Assembly (NCBI GenBank): GCA_021108375.1
Contig: JAIORA010000033.1
Span: 1-58,907, forward strand
DNA length: 58,907 bases
Direction: 5' to 3'
DNA from: Anaerohalosphaeraceae bacterium
GTDB taxonomy: Bacteria > Planctomycetota > Phycisphaerae > Sedimentisphaerales > UBA12454
Below are positions 23,720 to 32,486 of the stretch, piece by piece (positions within the stretch are counted from its first letter, which is position 1; every line of letters starts with the position of its first letter). The notes beneath the pieces were generated by a model. That model was given only the letters and a program-made list of their open reading frames with translations, did no database searches and was not told the DNA's origin. A program made the translations under genes and the position numbers.

Positions 23720-25135
23720 TTACGCAATGGTTATCGGCTCGTCGGATGAGACCATCTGGCCTTTGTCTTCGGATTGGTCTGAAATGATGTCGATATTGTG
23801 TTGTTTTACTTTTGCATAAAGCGTTGCTCTGCTTATTCCCAGCAGTTCAGCGGCTCTGGTTTTTTGCCAGTTAGTTTCAGCCAGAGCTTTTGCGATTAGC
23901 TGCTGCTCTGCTTTCTCCAGCGAGAAGTTTTTAATCTGTCCGCTGGCATCATTGCCGTTGTGGCAATCGCAGTCTTCTGAGTTGATGGAGTCGATAACAA
24001 TGCTGCTTGTCCCGATTTTATCTGTCATTTCGAGCAGTATGGCCTTATCGACAATGTTTTTGAGTTCTCTTACATTGCCTTGCCAATCGTATCGCTTTAG
24101 GGTTTCGATAGCCAATTTGGTTATCGATTTTATGTTTTTGGATTTTTCAGGGTGTATCGTTGAAGTATTCAGGAAATACTCAGCCAGCAGGCCAATATCT
24201 TCGCTGCGGCTGGCGTTTCTGAGTGGGCTTAATTTTATGGGGAAGATGCTGAGCCGGTGATAAAGGTCGCTTCTGAATCTGTTTGCCTGAGCTTCTTTTT
24301 TGAGATTCCGATTGCTTGAAGCAATGATAGTCGCTTTGCAGATAATTTCTTTAACGCCGCCGACCTTTCTGAAAGTTTTTTCCTGCAGCAGTCGCAGTAG
24401 CTTTGCCTGCGTATCAAGCGGCATTTCGCTTATCTCGTCGAGAAAGATAGTGCCATCAGCCGCCATTTCCAGCAGTCCCGTTTTTTCACGGTCAGCACTG
24501 GTAAAAGAGCCCTTTACGTGCCCAAAAAGCTCGCTTTCCAGCAAATTTGCCGTTAATGCCGCGCAGTTGACAGCGACAAATGGCCTGCCGGGATTCCTCT
24601 GCTGGTGTAGTGCTTTGGCGGCCAGTTCCTTGCCCGTACCGGTTTCGCCGACAACGAGGATTGGATTACACTGGCTTGAGGCAACAATTTTAATCATTTT
24701 CAAAGTTTGAACAATTGCTTTACTCTTGCCGACAATTCCTATCGTCTCGGCCAGACCATCAGTAAAAAAATTGCTTTCGCCGCAACTGTTATTTTTTATC
24801 TGGTTGGCGATTTTTTGCAACTGCTCCTCGGCCCGGGCCATAGTCAGGCAGTAATGCGCACCTGCTTTGATTATTTTTTCGGAATCGAAGTTGCCATCAT
24901 CGCTGCCGATGACAGCAATCTTGCTGCTTAGTTCTTCGCCGGCTGCGATGAGAAATTTAGCTAATTTGGCTGGGCTGACAGGATGGTCGAAGACGACAAG
25001 CTCAGGTTCGCTTGTTTCTATGATGTCCAGCGCTTCAGTCAAATCGTCGGCAGCAAAAACTTCCTTGCTCAATTGCTGCGAGATAGACTGTACCTGTACA
25101 TTCTTCCCAATTGTAACAATCTGTGATATGTCCAA
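23720..25135 (-). CDS. Sigma-54-dependent activator with a receiver lacking key residues (FleQ-like)
   Basis: A 471-aa NtrC-family activator. The N-terminal ~120 residues have receiver-like length and strands (LVVFDHPVSPAKL) but no acidic pair (IVTIGKNVQ) and no conserved C-terminal lysine, so phosphorylation is unlikely, as in FleQ/FlrA. The AAA+ domain has Walker A GETGTGKE, and IFLDEI. The sigma-54 contact loop reads GSFTSA, not GAFTGA. A Fis-type HTH ends the protein (NWQKTRAAELLGISRATLYA). The start is TTG with AAGGAAG upstream. The gene is transcribed alone from a divergent spacer, so it could be the master regulator above the sigma-54 genes. Confidence 0.9.
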   Translation of the reverse strand: MDISQIVTIGKNVQVQSISQQLSKEVFAADDLTEALDIIETSEPELVVFDHPVSPAKLAKFLIAAGEELSSKIAVIGSDDGNFDSEKIIKAGAHYCLTMARAEEQLQKIANQIKNNSCGESNFFTDGLAETIGIVGKSKAIVQTLKMIKIVASSQCNPILVVGETGTGKELAAKALHQQRNPGRPFVAVNCAALTANLLESELFGHVKGSFTSADREKTGLLEMAADGTIFLDEISEMPLDTQAKLLRLLQEKTFRKVGGVKEIICKATIIASSNRNLKKEAQANRFRSDLYHRLSIFPIKLSPLRNASRSEDIGLLAEYFLNTSTIHPEKSKNIKSITKLAIETLKRYDWQGNVRELKNIVDKAILLEMTDKIGTSSIVIDSINSEDCDCHNGNDASGQIKNFSLEKAEQQLIAKALAETNWQKTRAAELLGISRATLYAKVKQHNIDIISDQSEDKGQMVSSDEPITIA

Positions 25136-25676
25136 TTTGCGTTATCTTCCTTGACAATCTTTTTTGCACGCGTAAACCAACAAGGGAGTATCAAATTTCT
25201 ATTACTTGTGGTTTACAGTACCTCCTGCTTACAAGCCTAACTTGCTTGTGCGCAAAGGCGAATCAATCTGTCCTTAGATTAACCCGTCGCTTGTATTCAT
25301 TGCCAATCTGTGAACTGCAATGTATATCAAACTTTCTGTTGTAGTACAAATCGGCAATTGAGCGTTTAATTCTTTAGCTTTTTATAGGAAAAGTCTTATA
25401 AAAAACCATTTCTTTGGGGCGTAAGTTTACTTTTTGTGTCTGTCCCGATTTATTATGGGACTATAATTTCAATATACGAAAAAGCAATTTAAAGTTTGAG
25501 GAAATTTTGAAAATCGCAGAAGGTTTTTGCGGAAGATTCTTCTGGAAAATCAGGAACTTTTTTCCAAATTCCCGAATTTTTATAGATGAGATTATCCAAA
25601 ATATTTGTCATTTTTTTTCTCTAACTCTTTTTTAGAAAAGATGTTGTTATTGCATCTGTGATATCTCTGTTTAGTT
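25136..25676. other. Divergent regulatory spacer between the master activator and flgD
   Basis: No gene is seen in about 540 AT-rich bases. The left end contains the ribosome site of the minus-strand activator. An imperfect palindrome, TTTTTATAGGAAAAG...CTTATAAAAAA (about 25379-25404), could bind an activator. The space is large enough to hold upstream activator sites for the flgD sigma-54 promoter, but I cannot identify them. Confidence 0.4.
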
Positions 25677-25692
25677 TGGCATAGCAATTGCA
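25677..25692 (+). promoter_or_regulatory. Sigma-54 promoter of the flgD-flgL operon
   Basis: TGGCATA-gcaa-TTGCA, consensus at both elements. The predicted start near 25703 gives a 42-base leader to the flgD ATG at 25745. That rules out the longer TTG start at 25688, which lies inside the promoter. Confidence 0.9.
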
Positions 25693-25744
25693 CAGTTTTA
25701 AGATTGACGATGACGTTTTGTATTTTTTTAAGGAACAAAAAATT

Positions 25745-26122
25745 ATGAGTAATTCAGCGATAACCTCGGCAAGTGATATCCAGATGGATTATATGCTGCT
25801 GCTCACAACGCAGTTGCAAAACCAAAATCCGTTGGAGCCTATGGATAATGCTGAGATGGCTTCGCAGTTGGCTCAATTTTCACAGTTGGCCCAAACTGAA
25901 CAATTAAACTTAAATTTTGAAAAGGTTCTCGCTAACTCCCAGCGGGAATATGCGACCTCATTGCTGGGCAAGGAGGTTACATTTTTTGTCAAAGATAATT
26001 TTGGCTTTCAGAATGTTCTTACCGGCAGGGTGGACAAAGTAAGCGAAGGGACAGGGGGTGATATTCTGTTGGAAGTCGGAGATTACCTGCTGAAACTAAA
26101 TGAGATAATGTCCGTAGAGTAA
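25745..26122 (+). CDS. flgD: Flagellar hook cap protein FlgD (short form)
   Basis: The scaffold for hook assembly, removed when the hook is complete. The conserved N-terminal pattern is clear: YMLLLTTQLQNQNPLEPMDN, then AEMASQLAQFSQLAQTEQLN. At 125 aa it ends shortly after the DNFGFQNVLTGRVDKV and DILLEVGDYLLKLNEI strands, so it lacks most of the C-terminal Ig/tudor domains of the ~220-aa enterobacterial form. The ATG at 25745 follows AAGGA at good spacing. It is the first gene of the hook/rod operon, with flgE 60 bases downstream. Confidence 0.9.
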   Translation: MSNSAITSASDIQMDYMLLLTTQLQNQNPLEPMDNAEMASQLAQFSQLAQTEQLNLNFEKVLANSQREYATSLLGKEVTFFVKDNFGFQNVLTGRVDKVSEGTGGDILLEVGDYLLKLNEIMSVE

Positions 26123-26182
26123 ACGGATTTATTGACAAGTTAACAAAAATAAAAATTAAGAATAGATTTTAGGAGATACAAA

Positions 26183-27853
26183 ATGAGTTTTGCATTATCA
26201 GCGGGCGTAAGCGGATTACAGGCACATCAGAAGATGCTCGATATTTCCGGTAACAATCTTGCAAATGTAAATACCACAGCTTATAAATCGAGCCGGATAA
26301 CGTTTTCGGAGCTTTTGAGCCAGACGGTTAAAAAAGCGTCCCAGCCGACCGGAACGGTTGGCGGCACGAATCCGCAGCAGTTAGGTAGTGGCGTGGGCAT
26401 TGCAAGTATATCGCCGGATATGTCGCAGGGCAATATCGTTAATACCGGCAATCCGTTGGATTTGGCGATGGAAGGCGAAGGCTATTTTGTCCTAAGTGAC
26501 GGCTCACAAAATGTTTACACTCGTGCTGGCGGCTTTGCTGTAGATGCCAACTCGAATCTGATTGACCCGGCTACCGGTTATAATGTTCAGCGAATAGGTT
26601 CGGTCGGCGAGGCCGAAGGTTTCCAGGTTTCCGGCAATAGCAATATCAATGTGCCTTACGATGTCGCTATGGCTGCTAATCGAACTTCAGTAATAAAGGT
26701 TGCCGGCAATCTCGGTGCGGATGCTATGCTCAGCACTGTGCAGACCAACTTGCTTCGGTCTAACATTACGATAGAGGATACCAGCGGAATAGCCGCAACG
26801 GGTACTACAACTTTTGCTGAGCTTTCCGGCGGTACATACAGCAGTGCTGTTATTACTGTCAGCGGTTTCGAGCACGATGGCTCAACGATAGCGGCTACTG
26901 ATATTAATATCGCAGATGATGGCAGTACCACAGTTGACAACTTTTTAACATCGTTGAATACAATCCTTGGCGGCGCGAACGCTGTTGCGACTATAGAGAA
27001 TGGCAAAATTGTTGTAACTGACGCTGATAGTGGTTATAGCCGTTCGGACATTAAGTTAGCCTTTAGCAATAGTGGAACAGCTGATGTCGCAATGCCCAGA
27101 TACTTTGAAGTAGCATCGGTAGGTGGCGAAGAGGTCAAGACTCTCAACATTCCGATTTTCGATTCCCAGGGTGGTGAACACGTTTTCTCAGCGGCCTTTG
27201 TAAGGACTAATGAAGAAAATAAATGGGATATGATATTGACTTCTATTACCGGCGATGTTGAGAGTATGGATTTTGATACTCGCAGAATTGACGGCATAGA
27301 ATTTAGCGCCAACGATGGTTCTTTTGTTGGCATGGGTATTGGTGAAGAATCCCTGTTCAAGATGAGATTCACCCACGACCCGGTAAATGAGCAGTCTATC
27401 GACATAAATATGGGTACGGCAGGGCAACTCAACGGCTTAACCCAATTTGCCGGCAATTCTACCGCTGTTGCCAGAGAGCAGGATGGCTATGAGGCCGGCA
27501 ATCTTTCAACTGTTTCGGTTAATAACGAAGGCGTTCTGATTGGTGCTTTTTCTAACGGCGTAAAGAAGAATATCGCAACCGTACAGATAGCACTGTTCCA
27601 GAATACCGCTGGTCTTGAAACTGTCGGAAACGGCTATTACATCCCATCGGCCAACTCCGGCGGGGCGGTTGCAACCCAGGCTATGACAGGTGGTGCTGGC
27701 TCGATTCACGGCGGAACACTTGAAAAATCAAACGCCGATGTAGCCAGCGAGTTTGTCAATATGATTCAGGCTCAAAATGGTTTCCAGGCAAACGCCAGGA
27801 CTATTACCGTCGCTAACGAGATACTAAGAGAACTGACAAATCTTATCAGGTAA
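26183..27853 (+). CDS. flgE: Flagellar hook protein FlgE
   Basis: The hook subunit, exported through the flagellar type III system (556 aa, longer than the ~400 aa of enterics). The N-terminal rod/hook motif SGNNLANVNTTAYKSSR is present (about residues 23-39). The middle (about 170-330) is a surface-exposed Thr/Ser/Asp-rich insertion, and the C-terminus has the heptad-rich EFVNMIQAQNGFQANARTIT of the axial family. AGGAGA lies before the ATG. It follows flgD, as usual. Confidence 0.95.
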   Translation: MSFALSAGVSGLQAHQKMLDISGNNLANVNTTAYKSSRITFSELLSQTVKKASQPTGTVGGTNPQQLGSGVGIASISPDMSQGNIVNTGNPLDLAMEGEGYFVLSDGSQNVYTRAGGFAVDANSNLIDPATGYNVQRIGSVGEAEGFQVSGNSNINVPYDVAMAANRTSVIKVAGNLGADAMLSTVQTNLLRSNITIEDTSGIAATGTTTFAELSGGTYSSAVITVSGFEHDGSTIAATDINIADDGSTTVDNFLTSLNTILGGANAVATIENGKIVVTDADSGYSRSDIKLAFSNSGTADVAMPRYFEVASVGGEEVKTLNIPIFDSQGGEHVFSAAFVRTNEENKWDMILTSITGDVESMDFDTRRIDGIEFSANDGSFVGMGIGEESLFKMRFTHDPVNEQSIDINMGTAGQLNGLTQFAGNSTAVAREQDGYEAGNLSTVSVNNEGVLIGAFSNGVKKNIATVQIALFQNTAGLETVGNGYYIPSANSGGAVATQAMTGGAGSIHGGTLEKSNADVASEFVNMIQAQNGFQANARTITVANEILRELTNLIR

Positions 27854-27873
27854 CGGCTTTAACTTTTTAAACA

Positions 27874-29166
27874 ATGATTACTAATTTGATTACATTTTGT
27901 TTCAGTGGTGTTCTGTTAGGGCTCAAACCGCGACAGCGATGGGACGCTGTAAGGAATACAGGCGGCTATGATTTCAATGACGGGTGGCTTGTATTTCTCG
28001 GAATCGGCGTTGCTATTCTGCTTTTATCGATAATTCTGGCTAAGGCGTTGCGCTGGTATAAACCAAATGGAAAATCGAGCAATAAGATATTTCTTGATTA
28101 CGCCAAAATGAGAGGTCTTGACGACAATCAGCAGCATCTGCTGCTTGAGATTGCTATCAATTCAGGCCTTAACAGAAACGAATCTATCTTTACCTTGCCG
28201 ACAGCTTTCGACCGTGGAGTCAACCAAATGACTCAGCAGGTATATGCCGAGGCGGATTTTTCTTTGGCCAGGCAGCTTCAGGATGATTTTTTGGCTCTGC
28301 GTCAGAAACTTGGCTTTGGACAAATGCCTTCTGTTCTTTCCACAGCCTCCTCGGAAAAGAATAATTGCAGCACTGTACAGATAGATACCGGCAGGATGAT
28401 TTATCTCAAGTCTTACGACAAGCCAGGCGAAGGGGATGTGGAAGCAAAGGTTGTCGATAGCAGCGATAAGGGCCTTGCTGTGAAACTTACTAAGCCGGTT
28501 GAAATAAATTTCGGTCGTCTGTGGCGAGGGCGGTACTATTCCCAGGCTGTTGTATGGGAATTCGACACAGCTTTTACCAGTTGTAGCGGCGATGTTTTTG
28601 TTTTAGCTCACAGTGATAATATCAGGCTGATTAACCGCAGGCGTTTTTTACGCGTTCCGGTTCAAAAGCCTGCCTATGTAGCAAGTTTTCCGTTTGCCAG
28701 GCGATTTTTCAAAAATTTTGCTCTCAGAAATAAAAAGTCTCATCCAGTTGAACAATCGTCTCAGCATTTGCAGGACGTTCTTCAGCCGCCGCAGTTCGTT
28801 GCCGCGATGGTAACGGAGTTGGCCGGGCCTGGTCTGGTTATAGATGCCGATTTGGATGTCAAAGTCGGCGAGCGCGTATTACTGGTTTTTAAACTGGGCA
28901 GCGAAAAATCTGCTTCCGGCTCAAGTCCCAGACCACGCCCGGAGCAGATAATAGAGGGTACAGCAGTCGTCAGGCACGTAAATCGTATTGATGAGAGCAG
29001 CTGTAAGATTGCGGTGGAGTTTACGAATTTGGACGATGCGGATGTCAGCGAATTAATCCGTGCCACCAACGAGGCTTCCATAAGTCTCGGCGGCGCAGAC
29101 GGAGCTAAAACGGCTGCGGTTTCTGAGATTGCATTGGAGCAGTTGCCGCAGGAAGTTGAAATATAG
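27874..29166 (+). CDS. Membrane-anchored PilZ/YcgR-like protein
   Basis: Predicted c-di-GMP-responsive protein (430 aa) inside the hook operon. A weakly hydrophobic start is followed by a clear membrane helix at about residues 43-62 (LVFLGIGVAILLLSIILAKA). A cytoplasmic region and a YcgR-N-like barrel (about 165-250) follow, then the PilZ signature RRRFLRVPVQ at about 252-261. The second PilZ motif, usually D/NxSxxG, is degenerate here (TELAGPG), so ligand binding needs checking. YcgR-type proteins slow or steer the flagellar motor when bound to c-di-GMP. The ribosome site is weak; the start is 21 bases after flgE. Confidence 0.72.
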   Translation: MITNLITFCFSGVLLGLKPRQRWDAVRNTGGYDFNDGWLVFLGIGVAILLLSIILAKALRWYKPNGKSSNKIFLDYAKMRGLDDNQQHLLLEIAINSGLNRNESIFTLPTAFDRGVNQMTQQVYAEADFSLARQLQDDFLALRQKLGFGQMPSVLSTASSEKNNCSTVQIDTGRMIYLKSYDKPGEGDVEAKVVDSSDKGLAVKLTKPVEINFGRLWRGRYYSQAVVWEFDTAFTSCSGDVFVLAHSDNIRLINRRRFLRVPVQKPAYVASFPFARRFFKNFALRNKKSHPVEQSSQHLQDVLQPPQFVAAMVTELAGPGLVIDADLDVKVGERVLLVFKLGSEKSASGSSPRPRPEQIIEGTAVVRHVNRIDESSCKIAVEFTNLDDADVSELIRATNEASISLGGADGAKTAAVSEIALEQLPQEVEI

Positions 29167-29177
29167 GGAGTTTCAAA

Positions 29178-29903
29178 TTGTCGAAAATAGCAGCTATAAT
29201 TGGCAACAGTACTCAGGCTTTGACGCGTGAATTTAATCTCATCACGCACAATTTGGCCAACGTCAGCACCGCCGGTTACAAAAGACGTTGCAATGCGTTC
29301 ACCAAGGCCATTACGGGTGCTGATGCTGTTGCGACCGAGGCCAAGGACGATGATTTGAACACCGCTTATGATTTTTCGCAGGGCGAATTCAATCAGACCG
29401 GCCGAACACTGGACTTTGCTCTGGCCGGAAACGGATTTTTCGTTGTCGAAACACCCGATGGCCCGCTCTATACTCGTAACGGTATGTTCCGTTTGGATGC
29501 TGATGGAAAAGTTGTTGATTCTGTCGGAAGAACTATTGCGGGAAAGTCCGGCCCGATTTCGATACCTTCAAGCGTTTCGCCTTCGCGGATAACGGTTTCC
29601 AGCGATGGCAGCATTACCGCTGACGGCGTTACGATTGATAAATTTGAACTTGTCGATTTTCCGGAAGACCGCGACAAGTTGACCGCTGCCGGAATGAACT
29701 GTTTTCAGATTACCGGAGATATTAAGTCGGAATCATCAGAGAACCTTATTGTTAAGCAGGGTTTTCTGGAAAGTTCTAACGTTAAGATGGTGGAAGAGCT
29801 AGTTGATATGATAACGGTTAGTCGGATGTACGAAGCGAATATGAAATTTTTGTCGGCCTCAAAGGATACATCAAAGAGTCTTCTGAACGTGGCCTTAGGA
29901 TAG
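29178..29903 (+). CDS. flgF: Flagellar proximal rod protein FlgF
   Basis: A rod protein of the FlgF/FlgG family (241 aa). The N-terminal axial motif reads ITHNLANVSTAGYKRR; the central LDFALAGNGFFVVETPDGPL is the FlgF/FlgG signature; the C-terminal helix is MVEELVDMITVSRMYEANM. The start is TTG at 29178, supported by AGGGAG seven bases upstream. It precedes flgG, the normal order. The assignment to flgF over flgG rests on order and on the closer match of the next gene to FlgG. Confidence 0.88.
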   Translation: MSKIAAIIGNSTQALTREFNLITHNLANVSTAGYKRRCNAFTKAITGADAVATEAKDDDLNTAYDFSQGEFNQTGRTLDFALAGNGFFVVETPDGPLYTRNGMFRLDADGKVVDSVGRTIAGKSGPISIPSSVSPSRITVSSDGSITADGVTIDKFELVDFPEDRDKLTAAGMNCFQITGDIKSESSENLIVKQGFLESSNVKMVEELVDMITVSRMYEANMKFLSASKDTSKSLLNVALG

Positions 29904-29942
29904 CACATAGTTTATTTTGTGAAATAATAAAGGAGTTTAATT

Positions 29943-30731
29943 ATGTTAAAGGCTTTTTCAACTGCCGCAACAGGTATGAGTGCTCAGCAGATGATGGTCG
30001 ATGTAACGGCCAATAATCTTGCCAATATAAATACCACTGGTTTTAAACGCAGCCAGATAGATTTTCAGGATTTGCTCTATATTAAGATGAGGGAGTTTGG
30101 CAGCGAAACATCTTCCGGCGTTACCTCTCCGGGCGGTTTGGAAGTCGGTAGCGGCGTTCGGCCAGCATCGACAGTAAAGGTTTTCACCGAAGGCGAACTC
30201 GTTAATACCGGCCGTTCTCTCGACATCGCTATTGCCGGCGATGGCTTTTTCCAGATGACGATGCCGGACGGAACAATAAAATATACTCGCGACGGTTCGC
30301 TGCAGCTCAACGCTACCGGAGCGATAGTTAATGCAAATGGAAATATCTTAGCACCATCAATCACTGTCCCGACTGATGCTGTAGGGATTGAGATTGGCAA
30401 AGATGGCAGTGTTAACGTCAGCGACTCAACTGGCGCACAGTCGGTTGTGGGTACTATTCAGCTCGCAAGATTCGCAAACCCTTCAGGCCTTTCAAGCGAT
30501 GGAAACAATCTCTTAGCTGAAACTCCCGCCAGTGGCACACCGACGGTCGGCACCGCTGGAGAGAGTGGTTTTGGCTCTTTGGAGGGCGGCTTTCTCGAAA
30601 AATCGAATATCCAGATGGTCAGCGAACTGGTCAATTTAATAACCGCTCAGCGTGCTTATGAAGTTAATTCGCGTGCGATAAAAGCTGGCGATGAAATGCT
30701 GAGAAACGCAATACAAATAGCAGGCTTCTAA
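29943..30731 (+). CDS. flgG: Flagellar distal rod protein FlgG
   Basis: The distal rod subunit, 262 aa, the standard length. The N-terminus has MSAQQMMVDVTANNLANINT and TGFKRSQIDFQDLLY, which is typical of FlgG. SLDIAIAGDGFFQMTMPDG and the C-terminal IQMVSELVNLITAQRAYEVN are also present. AAGGAG precedes the ATG. It is followed by the ring genes flgA, flgH and flgI. Confidence 0.96.
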   Translation: MLKAFSTAATGMSAQQMMVDVTANNLANINTTGFKRSQIDFQDLLYIKMREFGSETSSGVTSPGGLEVGSGVRPASTVKVFTEGELVNTGRSLDIAIAGDGFFQMTMPDGTIKYTRDGSLQLNATGAIVNANGNILAPSITVPTDAVGIEIGKDGSVNVSDSTGAQSVVGTIQLARFANPSGLSSDGNNLLAETPASGTPTVGTAGESGFGSLEGGFLEKSNIQMVSELVNLITAQRAYEVNSRAIKAGDEMLRNAIQIAGF

Positions 30732-30747
30732 ATTTAAAGATACGATT

Positions 30748-31725
30748 ATGAAAAATTCAACGATTAGTTTTTTGATTATTACACTTGTCGTCTCTCTTGC
30801 GATTGCTTCCGGGCTTGACAAGTCTGGCGAATCGTTAAGAATATATCTGCCAAGAGAAGTTACAATCCAAAGCGACTGTCCGAGTCTCGGCCAAATAGCA
30901 ATAATACGCGGTAGCGAAGAGTTGAAATCAAAAGCCGAAAATATCACACTCGGCAGAATCTCAACGCCGGGCCAGAATATCACTGTTAACCGGTCGATAG
31001 TACTAAGCAGATTGGCAAGTAACGGCATTGATTCTGACAATGTTACTTTTACCGGTGCCGCAGAAGCTAAGGTTAACCGTCAGCACAGAGTTGTTTCCGG
31101 GGTTGAATTTGCCAAAGCAGCATCTGAATTTTTGAAGAACAATTTGCCTGACAGCTCTGTCAGCACATTTGATTTGGTTCGTTCGACTCAGGATTTTATA
31201 GTTGGCGGAGTTGCGGAAGATTTAAAATTATCCTGTTATCTCTCCAGCAGCCCAAATGCCAGACAGGCAATCGTTCGCACAAGGGTCTTTATCGGCGACA
31301 CACAGATAGGACATCGAGACTTAACGTATAATTTCAAATACAACCGCCAAAAAATCGTGGCGAAAGTCGATATACCATCAGGCGGGATTATTTCCGCTGA
31401 GAATGTGAAAATCGAAAAAACGATTTCCAGTTTTCCCGCTCCGGCTAATTGGAAACTGCCTTACGGTCTGGCTGTTCGCCGGGCGATAAAGGCTGGCACT
31501 GTTATAGACGCAAAATTATTGGCAAGTCCTCAACCGGAGATTCTACTCAAGAGAAATCAGATAGTTCTAATAAAGATTGATAACGCCGGACTTGTCGCCT
31601 CTGCTATGGGCAAAGCCCTTCAGTCCGGCACTGTTGGAGATTTGGTAAAGGTTCAGAATATCGATTCCCGCATAACGATAGTTGCCCGGGTCAGGCCAGA
31701 CGGCACGGTAGAACCCATATTTTAA
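30748..31725 (+). CDS. flgA: P-ring assembly chaperone FlgA
   Basis: A periplasmic chaperone for P-ring formation (325 aa). The Sec signal is MKNSTISFLIITLVVSLAIA. The C-terminal SAF-type domain is seen in VDIPSGGIISAENVKIEK, then YGLAVRRAIKAGTVIDAKLL and GDLVKVQNIDSRITIVARV. The N-terminal ~150-residue domain makes it longer than the ~220-aa enteric protein, similar to the longer FlgA of deeper-branching phyla. It lies just before flgH and flgI, whose product it serves. Confidence 0.9.
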   Translation: MKNSTISFLIITLVVSLAIASGLDKSGESLRIYLPREVTIQSDCPSLGQIAIIRGSEELKSKAENITLGRISTPGQNITVNRSIVLSRLASNGIDSDNVTFTGAAEAKVNRQHRVVSGVEFAKAASEFLKNNLPDSSVSTFDLVRSTQDFIVGGVAEDLKLSCYLSSSPNARQAIVRTRVFIGDTQIGHRDLTYNFKYNRQKIVAKVDIPSGGIISAENVKIEKTISSFPAPANWKLPYGLAVRRAIKAGTVIDAKLLASPQPEILLKRNQIVLIKIDNAGLVASAMGKALQSGTVGDLVKVQNIDSRITIVARVRPDGTVEPIF

Positions 31726-31736
31726 AGGAATAAAAA

Positions 31737-32363
31737 ATGAGCAAAACGAGATTATTCATTTTAGTATTTGCAGTTTCACTGATTGTTTCTCCTGCTGATT
31801 TGTCTGCTGGTTCTCTCTGGGCCAAGAAGAACACTGCCGTATCTTCAAGTACTTACGCTGACGATGTCGCTCGGGAAATAGGCGATGTCCTTACAATTGT
31901 GATTTCAGAAGTAAGTAATATTGCCAACACTTCCGACAGGGACCTTTCAAAAACCACAAAACGTAATCAGCAATTTGACGGCAAGATAGGTATCGACCAT
32001 ATAATTGCCAGTATGCCTACTATGGAATTTGGCACAGGAACCGAGCATACCAACACGTTCAAGAGCAACGCTAACAATAATGACAATCGTTCTTTCAAGG
32101 ATAATATAACAGTTATGGTTATTGACGTTATGCCAAACGGCAATCTGGTAGTCAGCGGTACTTGCAAACGCAATATCTCAGATGATGTTCAGATGGTTGA
32201 AATAACCGGAATAGTTCGGCCAAGCGACATTGCCTATGACAATACCGTTGACAGCAAGCGTGTTGCCAATGTCAGTGTTCTCGTGAAATACGGTGGTGTG
32301 GGTGCCTCCTTTAATCGTCCTGGCTGGCTCGGTTCTATACTCGATATTATCTGGCCGTTTTAG
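31737..32363 (+). CDS. flgH: Flagellar L-ring protein FlgH (no lipobox)
   Basis: The outer-membrane L-ring subunit (208 aa). The family core is clear: GSLWAKKN at the mature start, REIGDVLTIVISE, then NGNLVVSGTCKRNISDDVQM, ITGIVRPSDIAYDNTVDSKR. The signal peptide ends SPADLSA-GSLW, an ordinary signal peptidase I site; the lipidation cysteine usual in FlgH is absent. It follows flgA by 11 bases, and a 75-nt structured element separates it from flgI. Confidence 0.93.
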   Translation: MSKTRLFILVFAVSLIVSPADLSAGSLWAKKNTAVSSSTYADDVAREIGDVLTIVISEVSNIANTSDRDLSKTTKRNQQFDGKIGIDHIIASMPTMEFGTGTEHTNTFKSNANNNDNRSFKDNITVMVIDVMPNGNLVVSGTCKRNISDDVQMVEITGIVRPSDIAYDNTVDSKRVANVSVLVKYGGVGASFNRPGWLGSILDIIWPF

Positions 32364-32438
32364 AAGCTATCCCAAAACCCTTATTTTTGGCACTGGCAAT
32401 GCCACGGATGGTGTTTATTATGGTTTTTGGGATGAATT
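32364..32438 (+). repeat. 75-nt structured element, copy 2
   Basis: It starts directly after the flgH stop codon, inside the hook/ring operon. Same length as copy 1 at 9387-9461 and about 89% identical. The outer stem pairs ATCCCAAAACC with GGTTTTTGGGAT (one bulged base), and the inner hairpin is TGGCA-ctggcaa-TGCCA. It may act as a processing or attenuation site between flgH and flgI. Confidence 0.75.
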
Positions 32439-32486
32439 ATAATTTTAACTTCTCGGCTTGTTTTTGAAACTTTGGAGTAATGGCAA

